Of a stretch of DNA of 64,000 nt, positions 1 through 13,100 are shown in pieces. The DNA is from CAZSNT01 sp964607765. Its GTDB lineage: Bacteria; Verrucomicrobiota; Lentisphaeria; Oligosphaerales; JABHEG01. Under the pieces are notes generated by a model. That model was not told where the DNA came from. It saw only the letters and a list, made by a program, of their open reading frames with translations, and did no database searches. The stretch spans positions 23,483 to 87,482 of the forward strand of contig CAZSNT010000021.1 in the NCBI GenBank assembly GCA_964607765.1, given 5' to 3'. A program made the translations under genes and the position numbers. How positions within the stretch are numbered: position 1 is the first letter of the stretch; each line of letters begins with the position of its first letter.

Positions 1-1110
1 GTGCCGAACTCGATGCCGATTGTGAGCGTGTTGGTGCCGGCGTCGTAGGCGGCAGTCTCGCTGCCCTTGTCCGCAGTATCGGTGAACACGACGTTCAGAC
101 CATTGTAGTCGGTGCCGGCCGTGTCGGCCGTGAATGTGAGCTCATTGTCGGCGTCGGCGGGGTCAATCGTGCCTTCGGCAACGCTGGAGTCGCTGAACCG
201 GCCGCCGCTGGTCACGCCGCTGAACGTCTCGGCTGCAAACGTGCCCGAGCCGTCGTTGTGACCGGGGTTCATCAGCGACGCGGTGAACGGCACGTCCGCG
301 CCGCCGTTGACAGCGGCGATCACATCGAGGGCTGACGAGCCATTGGCACCGGCCTCGATGCCGATAGTCAGGGTCTTGGTCACGGCGTCGTAGGCGGCGG
401 TCTCGCTGCCCTTGGCTGCGGCGTCCTCGAACACGACCGTCAGATCGTTGTAAGCGCCGCCGTCGGCTTCGGCCTCGAACAGAACACTGTTATTGGCCCC
501 GAGCGGATCGATCCAGCCACTCGCCGCGGCCGCGGCCATCGTCGAGCCGCCGCTGGTGACATCGGCAAACGATGTGTCGGCGAACGTGCCCGAGCCGTCG
601 TTGTTGTCAGGATCCGTCAGCGAAGCAGTGAACACGTTGCCCGCTTCCGCGTTGATGGCGGCAACTACTTCAGCGGCAGTAGACCCGGTCGAACCGAACT
701 CGATGCTGACGGTCAAGCGGTTCGCGCCCGCGTCGTAGACAGCCGTCTCGCTGCCCTTGGCCACGGAGTCGACCAACACAATCTCCAGCCCGTTGTACGT
801 CTCGCCGTCAGCATTGGGCACAACCGTGATCTCGTTGTTCTCACCGACCGGGTCGATGGAGCCGGCAGCCGCAGCCGGCGACTGCCCGACAGCGGCAATG
901 ATCTGGTCCGCGGTGGTGACACCGTTGTTGATGGTCAGGGTGAGGGTCCTGGTCAGTGCCGTGTAGGCAACACCGGGCGCGCCGTCGCCAACGGCAGAGT
1001 CGTGGGCCAGGAAGACATTCAGGCCGTTGCCTGCCAGGCCCGGATCCAGCGTGGTGAAGAGCAGCCCGTTGAGGACAGCTTGCGCGTACGTCGCATCGAG
1101 TCCACCGGAC
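1..1110 (-). repeat. 115-residue tandem modules (345 bp) at the C-terminal edge of the window
   Basis: The signature KGSETAAYDA recurs with equivalent positions at 741, 396 and 51, exactly 345 bp apart. A more diverged copy with GLNVFLAHDSAVGDG lies at 870-1100. Units read (GEN)NEITVVPNADGETYNGL, EIVLVDSVAKGSETAVYDAG, NRLTVSIEFGSTG, AAEVVAAINAEAGNVFTASL and NNDGSGTFADTSFADVTSGG. They are a tightly similar sub-array of the YN-V / AIN family. The window ends within a unit, so the array goes on beyond position 1. Confidence 0.85.
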
Positions 1111-4100
1111 AGCGTCACGGCCACCACATCAGCCAGCGGCACCTGCTGAACAATGTCCCGCGGCGCGATGACCGTGACGTGACCGTCGGCCGTTGTGATG
1201 TCCTCGGCGATGTGAACATCCGCGTCAGTGCCGACAGCCTGGAGCCGGACATTGCCGCTGCCGCTGATCGCGATCCCGGCCTCTCCGGCGGCGACGGTCA
1301 GGCTGCCGGCCGTCGTGCTGACCAGGACGCTGCCCTCGCCATCAACGTGCGTCTGGGCCAGGCGCGCCACGGACAGGTCGTCGCGGGCGCCGTCGAGCTG
1401 GGTGACCACGATGTCACCCATGAGCCCGGTGTTCGTTGCCTCGAGAACGGACACGTCGACATCGATGTCCTCGTCGGCTGTCACAGCACCCACGCCGCTC
1501 GCAGCGGAAGCCGTGAACCGGCCGGCCGTAACCACATTCGCACCCTCGGCAGCCGTGCCGTCGGTGATCGGACCATTCGCTGCGGTGACCGAGACATCCC
1601 CGTCAGCGCTCTGCAGCACGGACAGCGTCACGCCCTGACCACCGGAGTAGCTCAGCGTGCCGGAAGCGGTCGTGGTCGTTACGCCGTCGGCCATTTCGAG
1701 CAGTCCCGCGGCCGCTGTGACGGATACCGCGTGGGTGCCGGTCGCCTGTATCGAGCCGTTGATCGTCTGCGTCACGTTGTTCGCCGCATGGATGCTGATC
1801 GTGCCGCCGCTCACGCCGGTGTTGACCGTTACGTTGCCGGAACCGTCCGTGCCGGCCGAGACGTCGATCCGGTCCGTGGCCTCGACTGCGGCGTTCATAA
1901 CGACATCCGCCGCACTGGTCAGCGTAACCTGACGCGGCGGGTCAATGGGCCCGTTGATCGTGACCGTACCTGCCGCGGTGACCGTGAAGTCCACACCGTC
2001 AAAGGCCAGGCCCTGTGCACCGAGCGTGAAGGCGCCAAGGCTGTTGACCACAATCGCCTGGGTCGATGCCGTCGCCTTGCTGCCCGTGCTCAGCACGATG
2101 TCGGCTGCGCGGGTGGTGGCCATGGTCACCGCAGCGGCGGATGCCACGTTGGCCAGCGAGCCACTGGTGGCAGTGACCGTCAGCGCGCCGCCGCTCGACA
2201 ACTGGCCGGACACGGCACTGGCGGTACTGGTGCTCGCCACAGCGATGATGCCCGTACCGTTCGGATCGAGCGCGACGTTCAGCGTCGCCGTGTAGGGCAG
2301 TCCGGCAACCGCGTTGATCGCCGCCACGACCGTAGTCGACGTCGTCTGCCCCGCATTGACCGAAATGGTCAGCGTCCGCGCTGCTGCATCGTAAGCCGCC
2401 GTCCCTTCGTCATCGGTCAGGTTGCTGTCGTCCACGACGCTGACAGCCAGGCCGTTGTGAGCGGCGCCGACGCCGTCCGACGTCAGTACAACCGCCGCAT
2501 CGCCGGCATCCGTAAGCAACAGGGCGTAGGCCACGCCGGCGGTATCGAACAACACGTCGTTGCCGGCCACCACGTCAACAGCGCCACCCAAACTGCTCAC
2601 CGGCGCGCCGATCGTCAGAGTCCCGCCGGTCGCATCGATGTCAGCTCTGCCCGCAGCCGTGCTGACCGGCGCATTGACATCGACGCTGCGCGTGGCTGTC
2701 AGTGCCAAACGCCCGGCGAGCGCCGTGACAGGCGCGTTCACAACCACGTCGGCGTCGGCAGCCAGTGTCCGCAGCATCACCAGCCCGGCCGCTTCACCCG
2801 CAGCCACTGTGGCGGCCGTGTCAATGATGCCTGCCCCACTGTTGCCGGGAGCCGGGGCCGCGACGAACGGTGTGCCGGCTGCGTTGATGAGACCGATGAG
2901 GGCGTTGGCAGTCGTCGCACCATTGACGACCTTCAGAGCCAAGACTTTGTTCACGGCATCGTAGGGCAGTACGGAAGCGCCGGTGCCGTCGTCCACCAGG
3001 ATAATCGTGACGCCGTTCAGAGCATTGCCGGCGGTTGCGGCAGTCAGCAGCACATCGTTGTTCGGTCCAGCCATCGGGATAACACCGACCGCGGCGATCG
3101 CGTCGACGCCGCCCGCCGTGACGACAGGCAGCGTGTGAACCGTGCCCGCACCCGTGCTGACCGCCACATTCGACGCGGTGAACGGGATGGTATTGCCAAC
3201 GCTGTTGATCTCGGCGACAATCGCATTCGCATCGGTCACGCCGCTGCTGATGTTGATCGTGAGCACGCGATCCGCCGGGTCGCTGTCGTCGTATACGGCC
3301 GCCGCATCGTTGCCGACGACGGTGCCGTCGTCAATGATCCGGATCGTCACGCCGCTGAACTCGGGCGACGCGCCCTCGGCCTCGAGCCGGATGTCGTTGT
3401 TGTCGCCCAGCGGCGTGAGCGCGGCCACTGCGGTATCGGACACGCCGCCAGCGGTCAGGACCGGTTCGGGCGCCGTGACCGTACCCAGCCCGCTCTCGCC
3501 GTCCAGCAGAGCGCCAATGAACGGGATGTCGAAGCTGTTCGGCCCGGTGTTGAGTTGGTCGAGTACGGTCTGTGTCGTCGTGACGCCGCTCTGAACCTTG
3601 ATCGTCAGGATCTTCTCGGTCACGTCGTACGTTGTGGACGCCGCGCCGTTGGTCAGCGCCGCGTCGTGTTCCAGCACGACCTGGGCGTCGTTCAGGCCCT
3701 CGCCTGCGGCGCTCGCCTCCAGCTCGAAGTCGTTGTTCATGCCCTCGAGCGTGATCGTGGCGGCCGCCACTTCCGTGTCCGTGCCGCCCGATGTCAGCAC
3801 CACGTTGTTCTGAACTGTGCCGGACCCGTCGTTGCCGGTCTCGATCGCGGTGTCCAGAGCCGCCGTGAACGTGCCTTCCGCCTGGACCGCAGCGATTATG
3901 GCGTTGGCGTCCGTCACGCCGGTACTGATCCGGATCCTCAGGAACTTGTCGTCCGCATTGTAGATGGCCGTCGCCGAGTTGTCCGTGATGTCGTCGCTGT
4001 GCGCGAACTGGATGGTCACACCGTTGTAGTCCGTGCCGGCGGCGGCGGCCGTGATGGTCAGATCATTGTTGTCGCCGGGCAGTCGTGCCGCTGCAGTGGC

Positions 4101-7100
4101 TGCGACGTTCGTGACCGATGTGGTCGCGGCCGTGTGGATCGTGCCCGAGCCGTCGCTGCCGGCGGCGTTGGCAGCCGTGAACGGAATGGTTGCGCTGTTC
4201 GCACCGGCGTTGACCTCGCCGATGACAGTCGCGGCCGTAGTAACGCCGCTGTTGATCGTGATGGACAACGTCGAGCTCCCGGCGTCGTAAGCCGCGGCAG
4301 TCGTGTCGCCCGTGAGGCTGGCATCGTCGAGATAGCGGATCGTTACGCCGTTCGCCGTGACGCCGGCCGTCTCGGCCGTGAACACGATGCCGTTGTTGTC
4401 GCCCAACGCGTCGAGCGTGGCCGTGGCCGAGACAGCGTCCGCCCCACCCGTCGTGACGAGCGCGCTGCCGGTCACGGCGCCGTTGACCGTGATCGAATCG
4501 GCTTGGGTCTCCAGCACGATGCTGCCCGACGCCGTCGCACCGAGCCCGGTCTGTTCAGCGTCCACAGTCGGTGTGGTCAGCCCGTTCGTGCCGACGCGGT
4601 TGACGGTGACCGACACGGCGCCCACCGTGATGGCGGCGCTATTGGTCACGGCAATCCCGCCAGAGCCGGCCGACGCAGTGAGCAGCGCGACGGTCGTGTC
4701 CAGCGCATCAGCGACGGCTCCGAACTCACCGACACCGATGCCCGCTGTCAACCGTGCTTCGGCCGCAATCAGGTCCACATCCGAGTCGCCGCCATCGGTG
4801 ACCGAGCCGTTGACGGCAGTCACGCTGACCGCACCCGCACCGGCGTTCAGGCTGGCAACGGCAATGTCCGTACCGGCCCGGTAGCGCACATCGCCGCCGC
4901 TGCTGGCAGAGCTGGTGCCGTCGGCCATGGCGATGCCCCCGGTCGACGCTTCGACGTCGATCGTGCCGCCCACGGTTGTCACGTTCGCGCTCTGAGTGAC
5001 GGCGTCTGCTGCCCGTACGCTGATGCTGCCGGTGGCGCTCTGAACGGCGGTATTGAGTGTGACGTCGCTGCCCGCGCCCTGAGCCAGAAGCAGGATGTTG
5101 CCGCTGCCGTGCGCGTTCACGCCGAGCCCCGCGGCCTGCGAGCCGTCGTTGATCGTGATCGAGCCGTTGAGTGTGGCAAGCACGATCGAGCCGTTCGCCG
5201 TGCTGGTCAGATCGGACTGGGCAGCAACATCCGAGACGGCCGGTGCGACGGCCGAGCCGTCCTGTGCAACGCGCAGTACGTCCACAGGCGCCACGGTGTC
5301 GACGCCGACATTCGTCGCATCTTCCAAACTGATCCCGCCGCCGCCCGTGGTGGTGGCCGCAGTGACGGTGACGGCCTCGGTCTCGACAGCGTTCGCGGCC
5401 GCACCCAGCGCACCAACCCCGGCTCCCGCACTCAGACGCAAGCCGTTGGCGTAGACGTCGACAGTGTCGGCCCCGAGAGCCCCGTCACCGTTCGCATCGT
5501 GGAAGTAGACGCCTGTCTGACTGCCAAGCTCGAGACCCGCGATCTGGTAGCCGTTCCCGCCATCGTGGATCCGGGAATCCACATCGGCGTCATACTGCCC
5601 GGAGACGCCGCCCGTCGCGTCCAGCCACAGATCCTCGCCTTGCGTGTAAAGCTGGTTGCCGTCCGCGTCGTAGTAGTAGAGGTTCGTCTGCAGGCCCTGT
5701 TCCGGACCGACGACCTGGGTGCCGTTGCCGCCGTCGAACAGGAGCGTGTCTATGCCATTGTCGTATCGTGCCAGCCGGCTTCCGAGCTCGTCACGCCAAA
5801 CGTCCTCGCCCACAGTGTAGGCGCTGTTGCCGTCGGCATCGTGGTAGACGACGAGCGTCTGGATGCCGGCCTCAGGCGTGATCACGTAGCCGTCGCCGCC
5901 GTCGGAGAGCTGCGTGTCGATGCCATGGTCGTACTGCCCGACCGTGCCGCCCGCCTCGTCACGCCACGCATCTTCGCCCGTGCTGTAGAAGGTGTCCGCG
6001 TCCGCGTCGTAGTAGTAGACGCCGGCCTGGGAACCGTCTTCGCCGCCCGTGATCTGGTAGCCGTCACCGTCGGCGCTGATCTTGACGTCGATGCCATCGT
6101 CATACTCTCCGGCCGTGCCGCCGCCCATGTCCTGCCAGAGATCCTCGCCGGCGGTATGGACCTGATTGGCGTCCGCGTCGTAGTAGTAGAGCCCGCCCTG
6201 ACTGCCCTGCTCCGGCCCGATCTGGTAGCCGTTGCCGCCGTCGTACACGCGCGTGTCAATACCATGGTCGTATTGCCCGGCCGTGCCGCCCGCCTCGTCG
6301 CGCCAGACATCTTCGCCGGTGGTGTAAGCGGCGTCGGCGTTGGCATCGTGGTAGTAGAGTCCGTCATTGCGCCCCTGCTCGGCGCCGGCGATCTGGTAAC
6401 CGTCGCCGCCGCCCAACACGAGCGCGTCCGTGCCGTCGTCGTACAGTCCCGCGCGGCTGCCCGCCCCGTCGCTCCAGATGTCCTCGGTGTCGTCGTGGGC
6501 TCCATCACCGTCCGCATCGCGGTAGTAGAGCCCGGTCTGGATCCCGGTCTCGGCACCAGCAATCTGGTAACCGTCGCCGCCATCGGTCAGCTTGGTGTCG
6601 ACGCCGTCGTCGTAGCGGCCGGCCGTGCCGCCCGCTTCATCGCGCCACACATCTTCGCCGGCAGTGTGCACGCCGTCCTGGTTCGCGTCGTGGTAGTAGA
6701 CACCGGTTTGGATGCCCTGCTCGCCGTCGGCGACCTGGACGTCGTCGCCACCGTCGTGGACCAACGCATCAACGCTCTCGTCGTAGACGCCGACCGCAGC
6801 GCTGCTGCCGTCGCTCCAAATGTCTTCATCAGTCCCCGTCCCGGCGTCGCGGATTGTGCCGGATGCTGCGATGACGGCCACGCTGCCCCAACTCGCCTGG
6901 GAGGCGGTCGTGCCCGCGGCCCTGTCCGCGGCAGTGCGTGCGTCCAGCGTCCCAAGCACAACGTCATCGGCAGCCGTGACGCGGATGTTCGCGCCGTCCG
7001 TGCGGACGAGGGCGGCACCTTCCATGCGGACGCTGCCGGAGTCGCCCGTCATCCCGGCCTGCATGTCGACTGTTCCGGAGCCGGCCGTAGCCACCACGCT

Positions 7101-10100
7101 GGCGGCTGCCTGGTCGATGTTGTCGGCGGACAGGACGGAGATGCGGCCCGTCTCCGAGCTGACGCCGGTGTTCAGTGCGATGTCCGCAGTGCGACCAGCA
7201 GACGCGGTCTGGATCAGGACGTTGCCCGTGCCGTCCGCGGCGATGCCGGCACTGTCGGCCGGCGCCGTGCCGTCGTTGACCGTGATGCTGCCGTCAACTG
7301 TACGGAACACGATCGAGCCGTTGCTGCCGTCGCGCGTGACCAAGTCGCTCTGGGCTGCGGCATCTGCCTCGTCCTGCGTGGTGCCATCGGCGAGCAGGCG
7401 CACGACCGGAACCGTGCCGACCGTATCGACAGCGACATCGTTGGCGTCGACAAGGTTGATACCGCCCGCGCCGGCAGACGCGGTCAGCGTGGCGACGTCG
7501 GTCTCGACGGCGTTCGCACTGCCGCCGAGAACACCGACGCTGGTGTCGGCGTAGAGGCGCAGCGCCGCGGCGTACACGTCAACGACGTCGTCTGCTGCGC
7601 CATCCGTGATGGAGCCGCCGCTCGCACGCAGACTCACATCGCCCCAATCGGCCTGGTCGGCGCCGTCACGCGCATCGAATAGCCCGACCGTGATGGTGGT
7701 ATCAGCGACGTAGCGGATATTGCCGCCCGCGGTCACGGCGCGTGCGCCGGAACGCATCTCGATCGCGCCGGAGCCCGTTTCCACGTTGATGCTGCCCGTG
7801 CCGGCGGTGATGATGTCGCCGTCGGCCATCTGCAGCACGTCATGCTCGGACAGCACAGTGATGTGTCCGCCCTCGGACTTCACATCCGCGTTGAGCTCGA
7901 CATCGTGGGCGGCGCCGACCGCCTCGAGCAGGATGCCGCCCGTGCCATCAGCGTAGACACCCATGCCGTCAGCCGGCGCTGCGCCGTCGTTGACAGTGAT
8001 TCCGCCACCCGCAACACCCGTACGCAGAACGATCGAGCCGTTGCTGCCGTCGCGCGTCACCAGATCGCTCTGACTGGCAGCATCGGCGTTCGCGCTGGCA
8101 ATGGCGTCGCGGGCAACGCGCTGGGCTTGGGCCGTGCCGACTGTGTCCACACTCACGCTGCTCGCGTCGAGCAGGTTGATACCGCCCGCGCCCGCCGAAG
8201 CACTGAGGACGCGTGCCTCGATGTCGACGGGGCTGTCTACGCCCTCGCCCAGCGTCCCGATCGCCGCGCCCGCGTAGAAGCGAACGCTGTCAGCGTAGAT
8301 ATCCACGACCGTGTCGGCTTCCGAGTCGAGGATCGAGCCGCTGTCGGCGCGGACACTCACCTCGCCCCAATCAGTCTGCGTGCCGCCCAGACGCGCGTCC
8401 AACTGGCCGAGCGTGACGGAACCGCCGGCGCGGTAGCGCAGGTTGCCGCCGACCGTCGTGGCGGTCGCGGCGGTGGCCATATCGACCGAGCCGGCCGTTG
8501 CTTCGACATCGATCGTGCCGGCGCCGGTCGTGGCAATGTCGCCGGCGGCGGCCTGTGTGACATCGTTGGCGGCAATGACGGTGACATGTCCCGTGCCGGA
8601 GACGACTGCCGCGTCGAGGGTGATGTCCGCCGTGGCGCCGGCGGAGGCAGCCTGCAGCAAGACATTGCCCGCGCCGTGCGCGTTGACGCCGATGTCGTTA
8701 CCAGGCGTTGTGCCGTCCGACACGGTGATGGAGCCGTTCACGCTGCGCAGCACGATCGAGCCGTTTGCCGTGCTGATCAGATCGCTCTGCGCGAGCGGTT
8801 GCTGCGCGCCGTCTTCGTCACGGATCGTGCTGCTGCCGCCGGTCTCATTGCTGCGTTCTACCGCCACGGACGACACGGTGCCAACCGTCACGCCTGTCGC
8901 ATCAACAAGGCTGATGCCACCGCCGCCGGAGGTGGTCTGCGCTGCGATCGTGCCGACCTCCAGATCGATGGCGTCAGTGCCCGCGCCAAGTGCGCCGATT
9001 GCCGTCCCGGCAGTGAGACGCAACTGGTAGGCGTAGACGTCCGTCACGCCGTCGTCATAGAGCCCGGAGGCGTCGGCATCATAGTAATACAGGCCTGCCT
9101 GCGCGCCGTTCTGCATGCCGCTGATCTGGTAGCCGTCGCCACCGTCGGACAGCGGGGTGTCGGTACCGTTCTCGTAGACACCCTCCTGGCCGCCCGCCTC
9201 ATCGCGCCAGATATCGTCGCCTTCGGTGTAGCCGTCAGCGTTCGGGTCGTAGTAGTAAACGCCTGTCTGAGTGCCCGTTTCGCCGCCACTGAGCTGATAG
9301 CCGTCGCTGCCGCCAAACACAGGCGTGTCGATGCCGTGGTCGTAGACGCCGGCTGTGCCGCCGTCCTCGTCCACCCAGAGATCTTCCTCGCCGGTTCCGG
9401 CAGCATCAGAGATGGTGCCGTTCGTGGCGATGATCGCGACCAACCCCCAGTCAGCCTGTTCGGAGAGCGTGCCGACAGCGCGGTCTGCGGCGGTCCGCGC
9501 ATCGACCAGTCCAAGCTGCACGTTGTCCGCCGCCTCCAGGCGAATGTTCTTGCCGTCAGTCCTGACGATGGCCGCGGCTGCCATGGTCAGGTGGCCGGTA
9601 CCATCCGTACCCGCCTCAACGTCAACTGTGCCGCTGTCCGTCGAGATCAGGCCGTTGAGCAGTACATCATCGCTGCCCAGCACGGAGATGTCACAGCCGC
9701 TGCTGCAGACCAGATCCTCGACCGTCAGCGTGCCGGCAGCCCGATAGAGGATGTTCCCGGTCTCGGTCTCGCCACGCGTACCGTCAGCCATTGTCAGGGC
9801 GCCGTTCAGGGCCTCGACGTAGAGGAACCCGGACGTCGCGCTGATGTCCGCGTTCTGCGTCACGGCGCGCGCGCTGCGGAGCGTGATGCCGCCGCTGCGG
9901 GAACTGATCGAGCTGTTCACGACGACATCGCGGTCCGTACCCACGGACTCGACCCAAGCGCTTCCCGTGCCGGCGACGCTGACGCCACTGCCGCCAAGCG
10001 TGATACTGCCGTCGTCCGTCTTGAACACGACCCCACCCGTGCCGTCCACATTGGACTGTTCCAGGCGTGTGACGAGTGCATCGCCGCCCACACGCGTGAT

Positions 10101-13100
10101 GACGATGTCGCCGGCCGTACCAGTGTTCAGCGCACTGGTCTCGGGGCTGTCGATGTCCAAGTCGCCGTGGTCGCCGGCCGTGGTGCCGAGGCCGGACACG
10201 GCCGTCAGCGTAACTGTAGCCGCAGTGATATCCGCTGCGCCGTCGAGAGCCGCGTCCGTCACGGCGCCGCTCGACGTCAGAACAACGTCGTTCGAGCCCG
10301 CGTCCACAACGCCGACCGCAGTGCTGCCGGCGCTGACCGTGATATCCCCGTCCGCCGTGGTGACGCTCGTGAGAGTGACAGCGTCCGTCTCGGTCAACTC
10401 GATGTCGAAGCCGTCCGCCGCGCCCGTGTCGCCTGTTGTCTCGGCGGTGACTGTGTCGACGGCCGTGTTCAGATCGATCCCTTTCGCCGCCGTCGCAGTC
10501 AGGTCCGCGCCGCTGATCAGCCCCGTGCCCTCGGTCTGATCGATCCGGCCGTAGGTCGCCGTCAGGTCGACCGCGCCGACGGCGGTCACGGCGCCGTCGG
10601 TGAGTGTGATATCGCTGAGTGCCTGCACAGTCACGGAACTGCCCGCGCCCGTACCGGCCAACGCGCCGCCCTCGAAGGTAACGTCGCCTGTTCTCGCCAC
10701 GCCCAGGACCGTATCCGGCGCCGTTGCGGAGCCCGTCACGAGGATGTTGTCCGCGTAGACCCGGAGCTGCTCCGGCAGCACGGCCAGTCCGATCTCCGCA
10801 TCGCCTTGTGTGCCAGGATCGTCCGGACCGGCGACTGCCGAGGCGACGAAAACGGTAACCGGGTCGCCGTTCTGGTCAACCGTGGCGTCGGTGATGGCGT
10901 TCACTATCTGGGAGCGCGTGCTGGCAGCCGTTCCGTCCACCGCCTCGGTCAGTTGAGCCGTCACTGTCAGTGTCCGGTTCACCGTGTGGAACACAGACGT
11001 TTCCGCACCGGCAGCTACACCGTCAACCACGACGACTGAGACACCGTTGTAGTCGGCGTAATCGGCGGCGCCCACGTTCTCGGCCGTGACAAGCACGTCG
11101 TTACCGGCGCCGGAGAACTCGAGCGTTGCGGTGGCCGCCACATCGTCCGCGCCGTTGGCTGTCTTCGACCCGATCACGGTCTCGAACCTGCCGACGCCGG
11201 CGGTGTAGTCCAGACCGGCAGTTGCGATGAGGGGGCCGGTGCCGTAGGCATACTCTCCGCCACCACCGTTTACGTCGATGCTGTGGTCCGTGACTTGGTC
11301 GCGCACGGTGACCGCCCGGGTGTTGTCCAGGTCGACCTTGATGGTCAGGATCTTGGCGACGTCGTCGTAGTACGCCGCCGCGATGTCGCCGCTGACCGTG
11401 CCGTCGTCCACGATCTTGATGATCACGTCGTTGAAGGCGGTTCCCTGCCCGCGCGCGGTGAACACCAGATCGTTGTCGCTGCCGGGCGAGACGATCTCAA
11501 CGACGGCCGACGTCAGGTCAGACGCCCCGGCCATGCTCACAGGCATCTGGTCGGGAGCCCAGCCGATCACCACTCGCGCGAAGCCCTCTGCCAGCGCGGC
11601 CAGATCGGCAGTGCCAAGGTCGAGCACGCCCGTGTTGAGTCCGGCAGCGCTGCCCACCTTGATCGGGGTAACCGGCGAACCGGGCCGCAGCGTGATGACG
11701 CTGGTATCGGCAACGGACGCGGACACGGTGTCAACGCCGCCGACGAAGTCGATCTCATCGGCTGAGAAGGTGAGATGCCCACCATTGACCGAGACCGTGC
11801 TGTCGAAGCGCAGTTCCGGCGCAGTCAGATCGGCGGCGCCGACGGTCACAGCGCCGTCGAAGTGCGTGGACCCAGCGCCCCATGCCTGCGTCAGTGTACC
11901 CGTCACGGTCACGGCGCTGTTGAACCGGACCTGGTCAGCTGCCACGATGGTCACGTTGCCGCCGCTGGTGACAGCGCCGTCAGCGGTGAACGTGCCGGCG
12001 TTGCCCATGTCGATCGTGATACTGCCGAGACCCGACGTCTCCACATCTCCGTGGAAGACGACCTGGGACGATGCGGTGATGGTCACCTCACCCGCGTTAA
12101 GGTCCTGAGCCGGGCTGCCACCTGACAGCGGCTTGCCGATCTCGACCGTACCGGTGGCCGACTCGATCTTGAACTCGCCGGTCAGGGCGATGCTGCCGTA
12201 GATCGTGACGTTGTGCGCGGACCGGATGGTAACGGACTCGAGGGGGACGGACGAGCCGATGTCGCCCTGGATCACAATGTCGCCCGTGCCGGCATTGAGG
12301 ACCAGGTGCTCACCCTCTTCCGGGTCGCCGGTGAAACCGTCGATGTTGCCCTCGATCAGGATGCGGCCGCCTTCCGGGCCGGTGTCGAGGGTGAGCGTCT
12401 CACCGTCCGACAGCACGGCGCTGTCGTCCATGAGGATATCGTCCGCATTCGTGTAGGTGCTCCCGCCCTGCCAGACCGTAGTGCTGAACGACCCGATCAG
12501 ATGAACCGTGGCGTTGTTGCGGGTACTGAACGTACCGACAACCGTGATGCCGCCGCCGAGCTTGGGCGAGCGGATGGTAACCGAGTCGCGGAACGCGTAG
12601 GTCCCTACCTCGACATCGTGGCGTCCGTCCGCACGGCCGATCGTGATGCCGTCCACGCCGTCGACCACGTCATCGGCGAACCCGTCCATGAGCAGGTCGA
12701 GTTCGCTGCTGTCCAAGCTGAAATCGCCTGCAGCGCCGTCGCCGACGCCGATGCTCTGCAGCACGTTGAGCGGCTGCAGCGTGAGCGTGCCGCGGTCATC
12801 GTCGTGGCCGCCGACCGTGCCGCCGTACCAGCTGCGGACTTGCGCGTCGATATCAATCGAGTCGGTGGTGAGGATGATGTCGCCGCCGCCAGCTTCGATC
12901 ACACCAGCAACCTGAAGTACGCCGGACAGGTTCCGGACCTCGATGTCGCCGCCGCCGGTGGTCAAGCCGTTGATGGTCACACCGTCCACTTCGGTCACAT
13001 GAATGACCGCGGCGCCCGCGGTGGTGACCTGGATCGTATCGACCTGAGTGACGATCGGCTGCGCAGGCGAGCCGAACCCGCCCTCCACGACGACGGTCAG

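Larger units (their letters stand above)
4450..10850 (-). repeat. beta-helix repeats with a roughly 240-residue super-repeat
   Basis: Haemagglutinin-like strands organised in a super-repeat. The element SITVNDGxxPADxxGVxADGxG then NVLLQAxxAGxxxDITLN lies near 8710, 7988, 7271 and 5150; the first three are about 717-723 bp apart. Each unit continues SGxGHITVLSxNDVxQxAxGDI, then SINVETGSGAIEMRSGA, then GGNIRYVADTTITVGLFDAR, then ADWGDVSLRASGGSITDG, then DVYAAALRLYADTSVGVLGG and AGGINLVDANDVAVDTVG. It should form a long parallel beta-helix. Two EF-hand-like arrays are inserted in it (5460-6840, 9040-9400). A possible disulfide motif, VCSSGC, is near 9690-9720. Confidence 0.75.

Noticed and set aside
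5882..6583. Minus-strand open frame of 233 codons in another frame
   Set aside because: Thr/Arg/Ala-rich periodic translation caused by the 171 bp DNA repeat; it is an out-of-frame shadow of the EF-hand-like array.
5460..6840. CRISPR-like regular direct repeats
   Set aside because: The period is 168-171 bp, a multiple of three, with coding conservation across the whole unit and no unique spacers.
1002..7682. Plus-strand open frame of 2,226 codons
   Set aside because: In-register antisense shadow of the minus-strand frame, which here encodes clear beta-helix and EF-hand-like repeats; the plus translation shows no domain.
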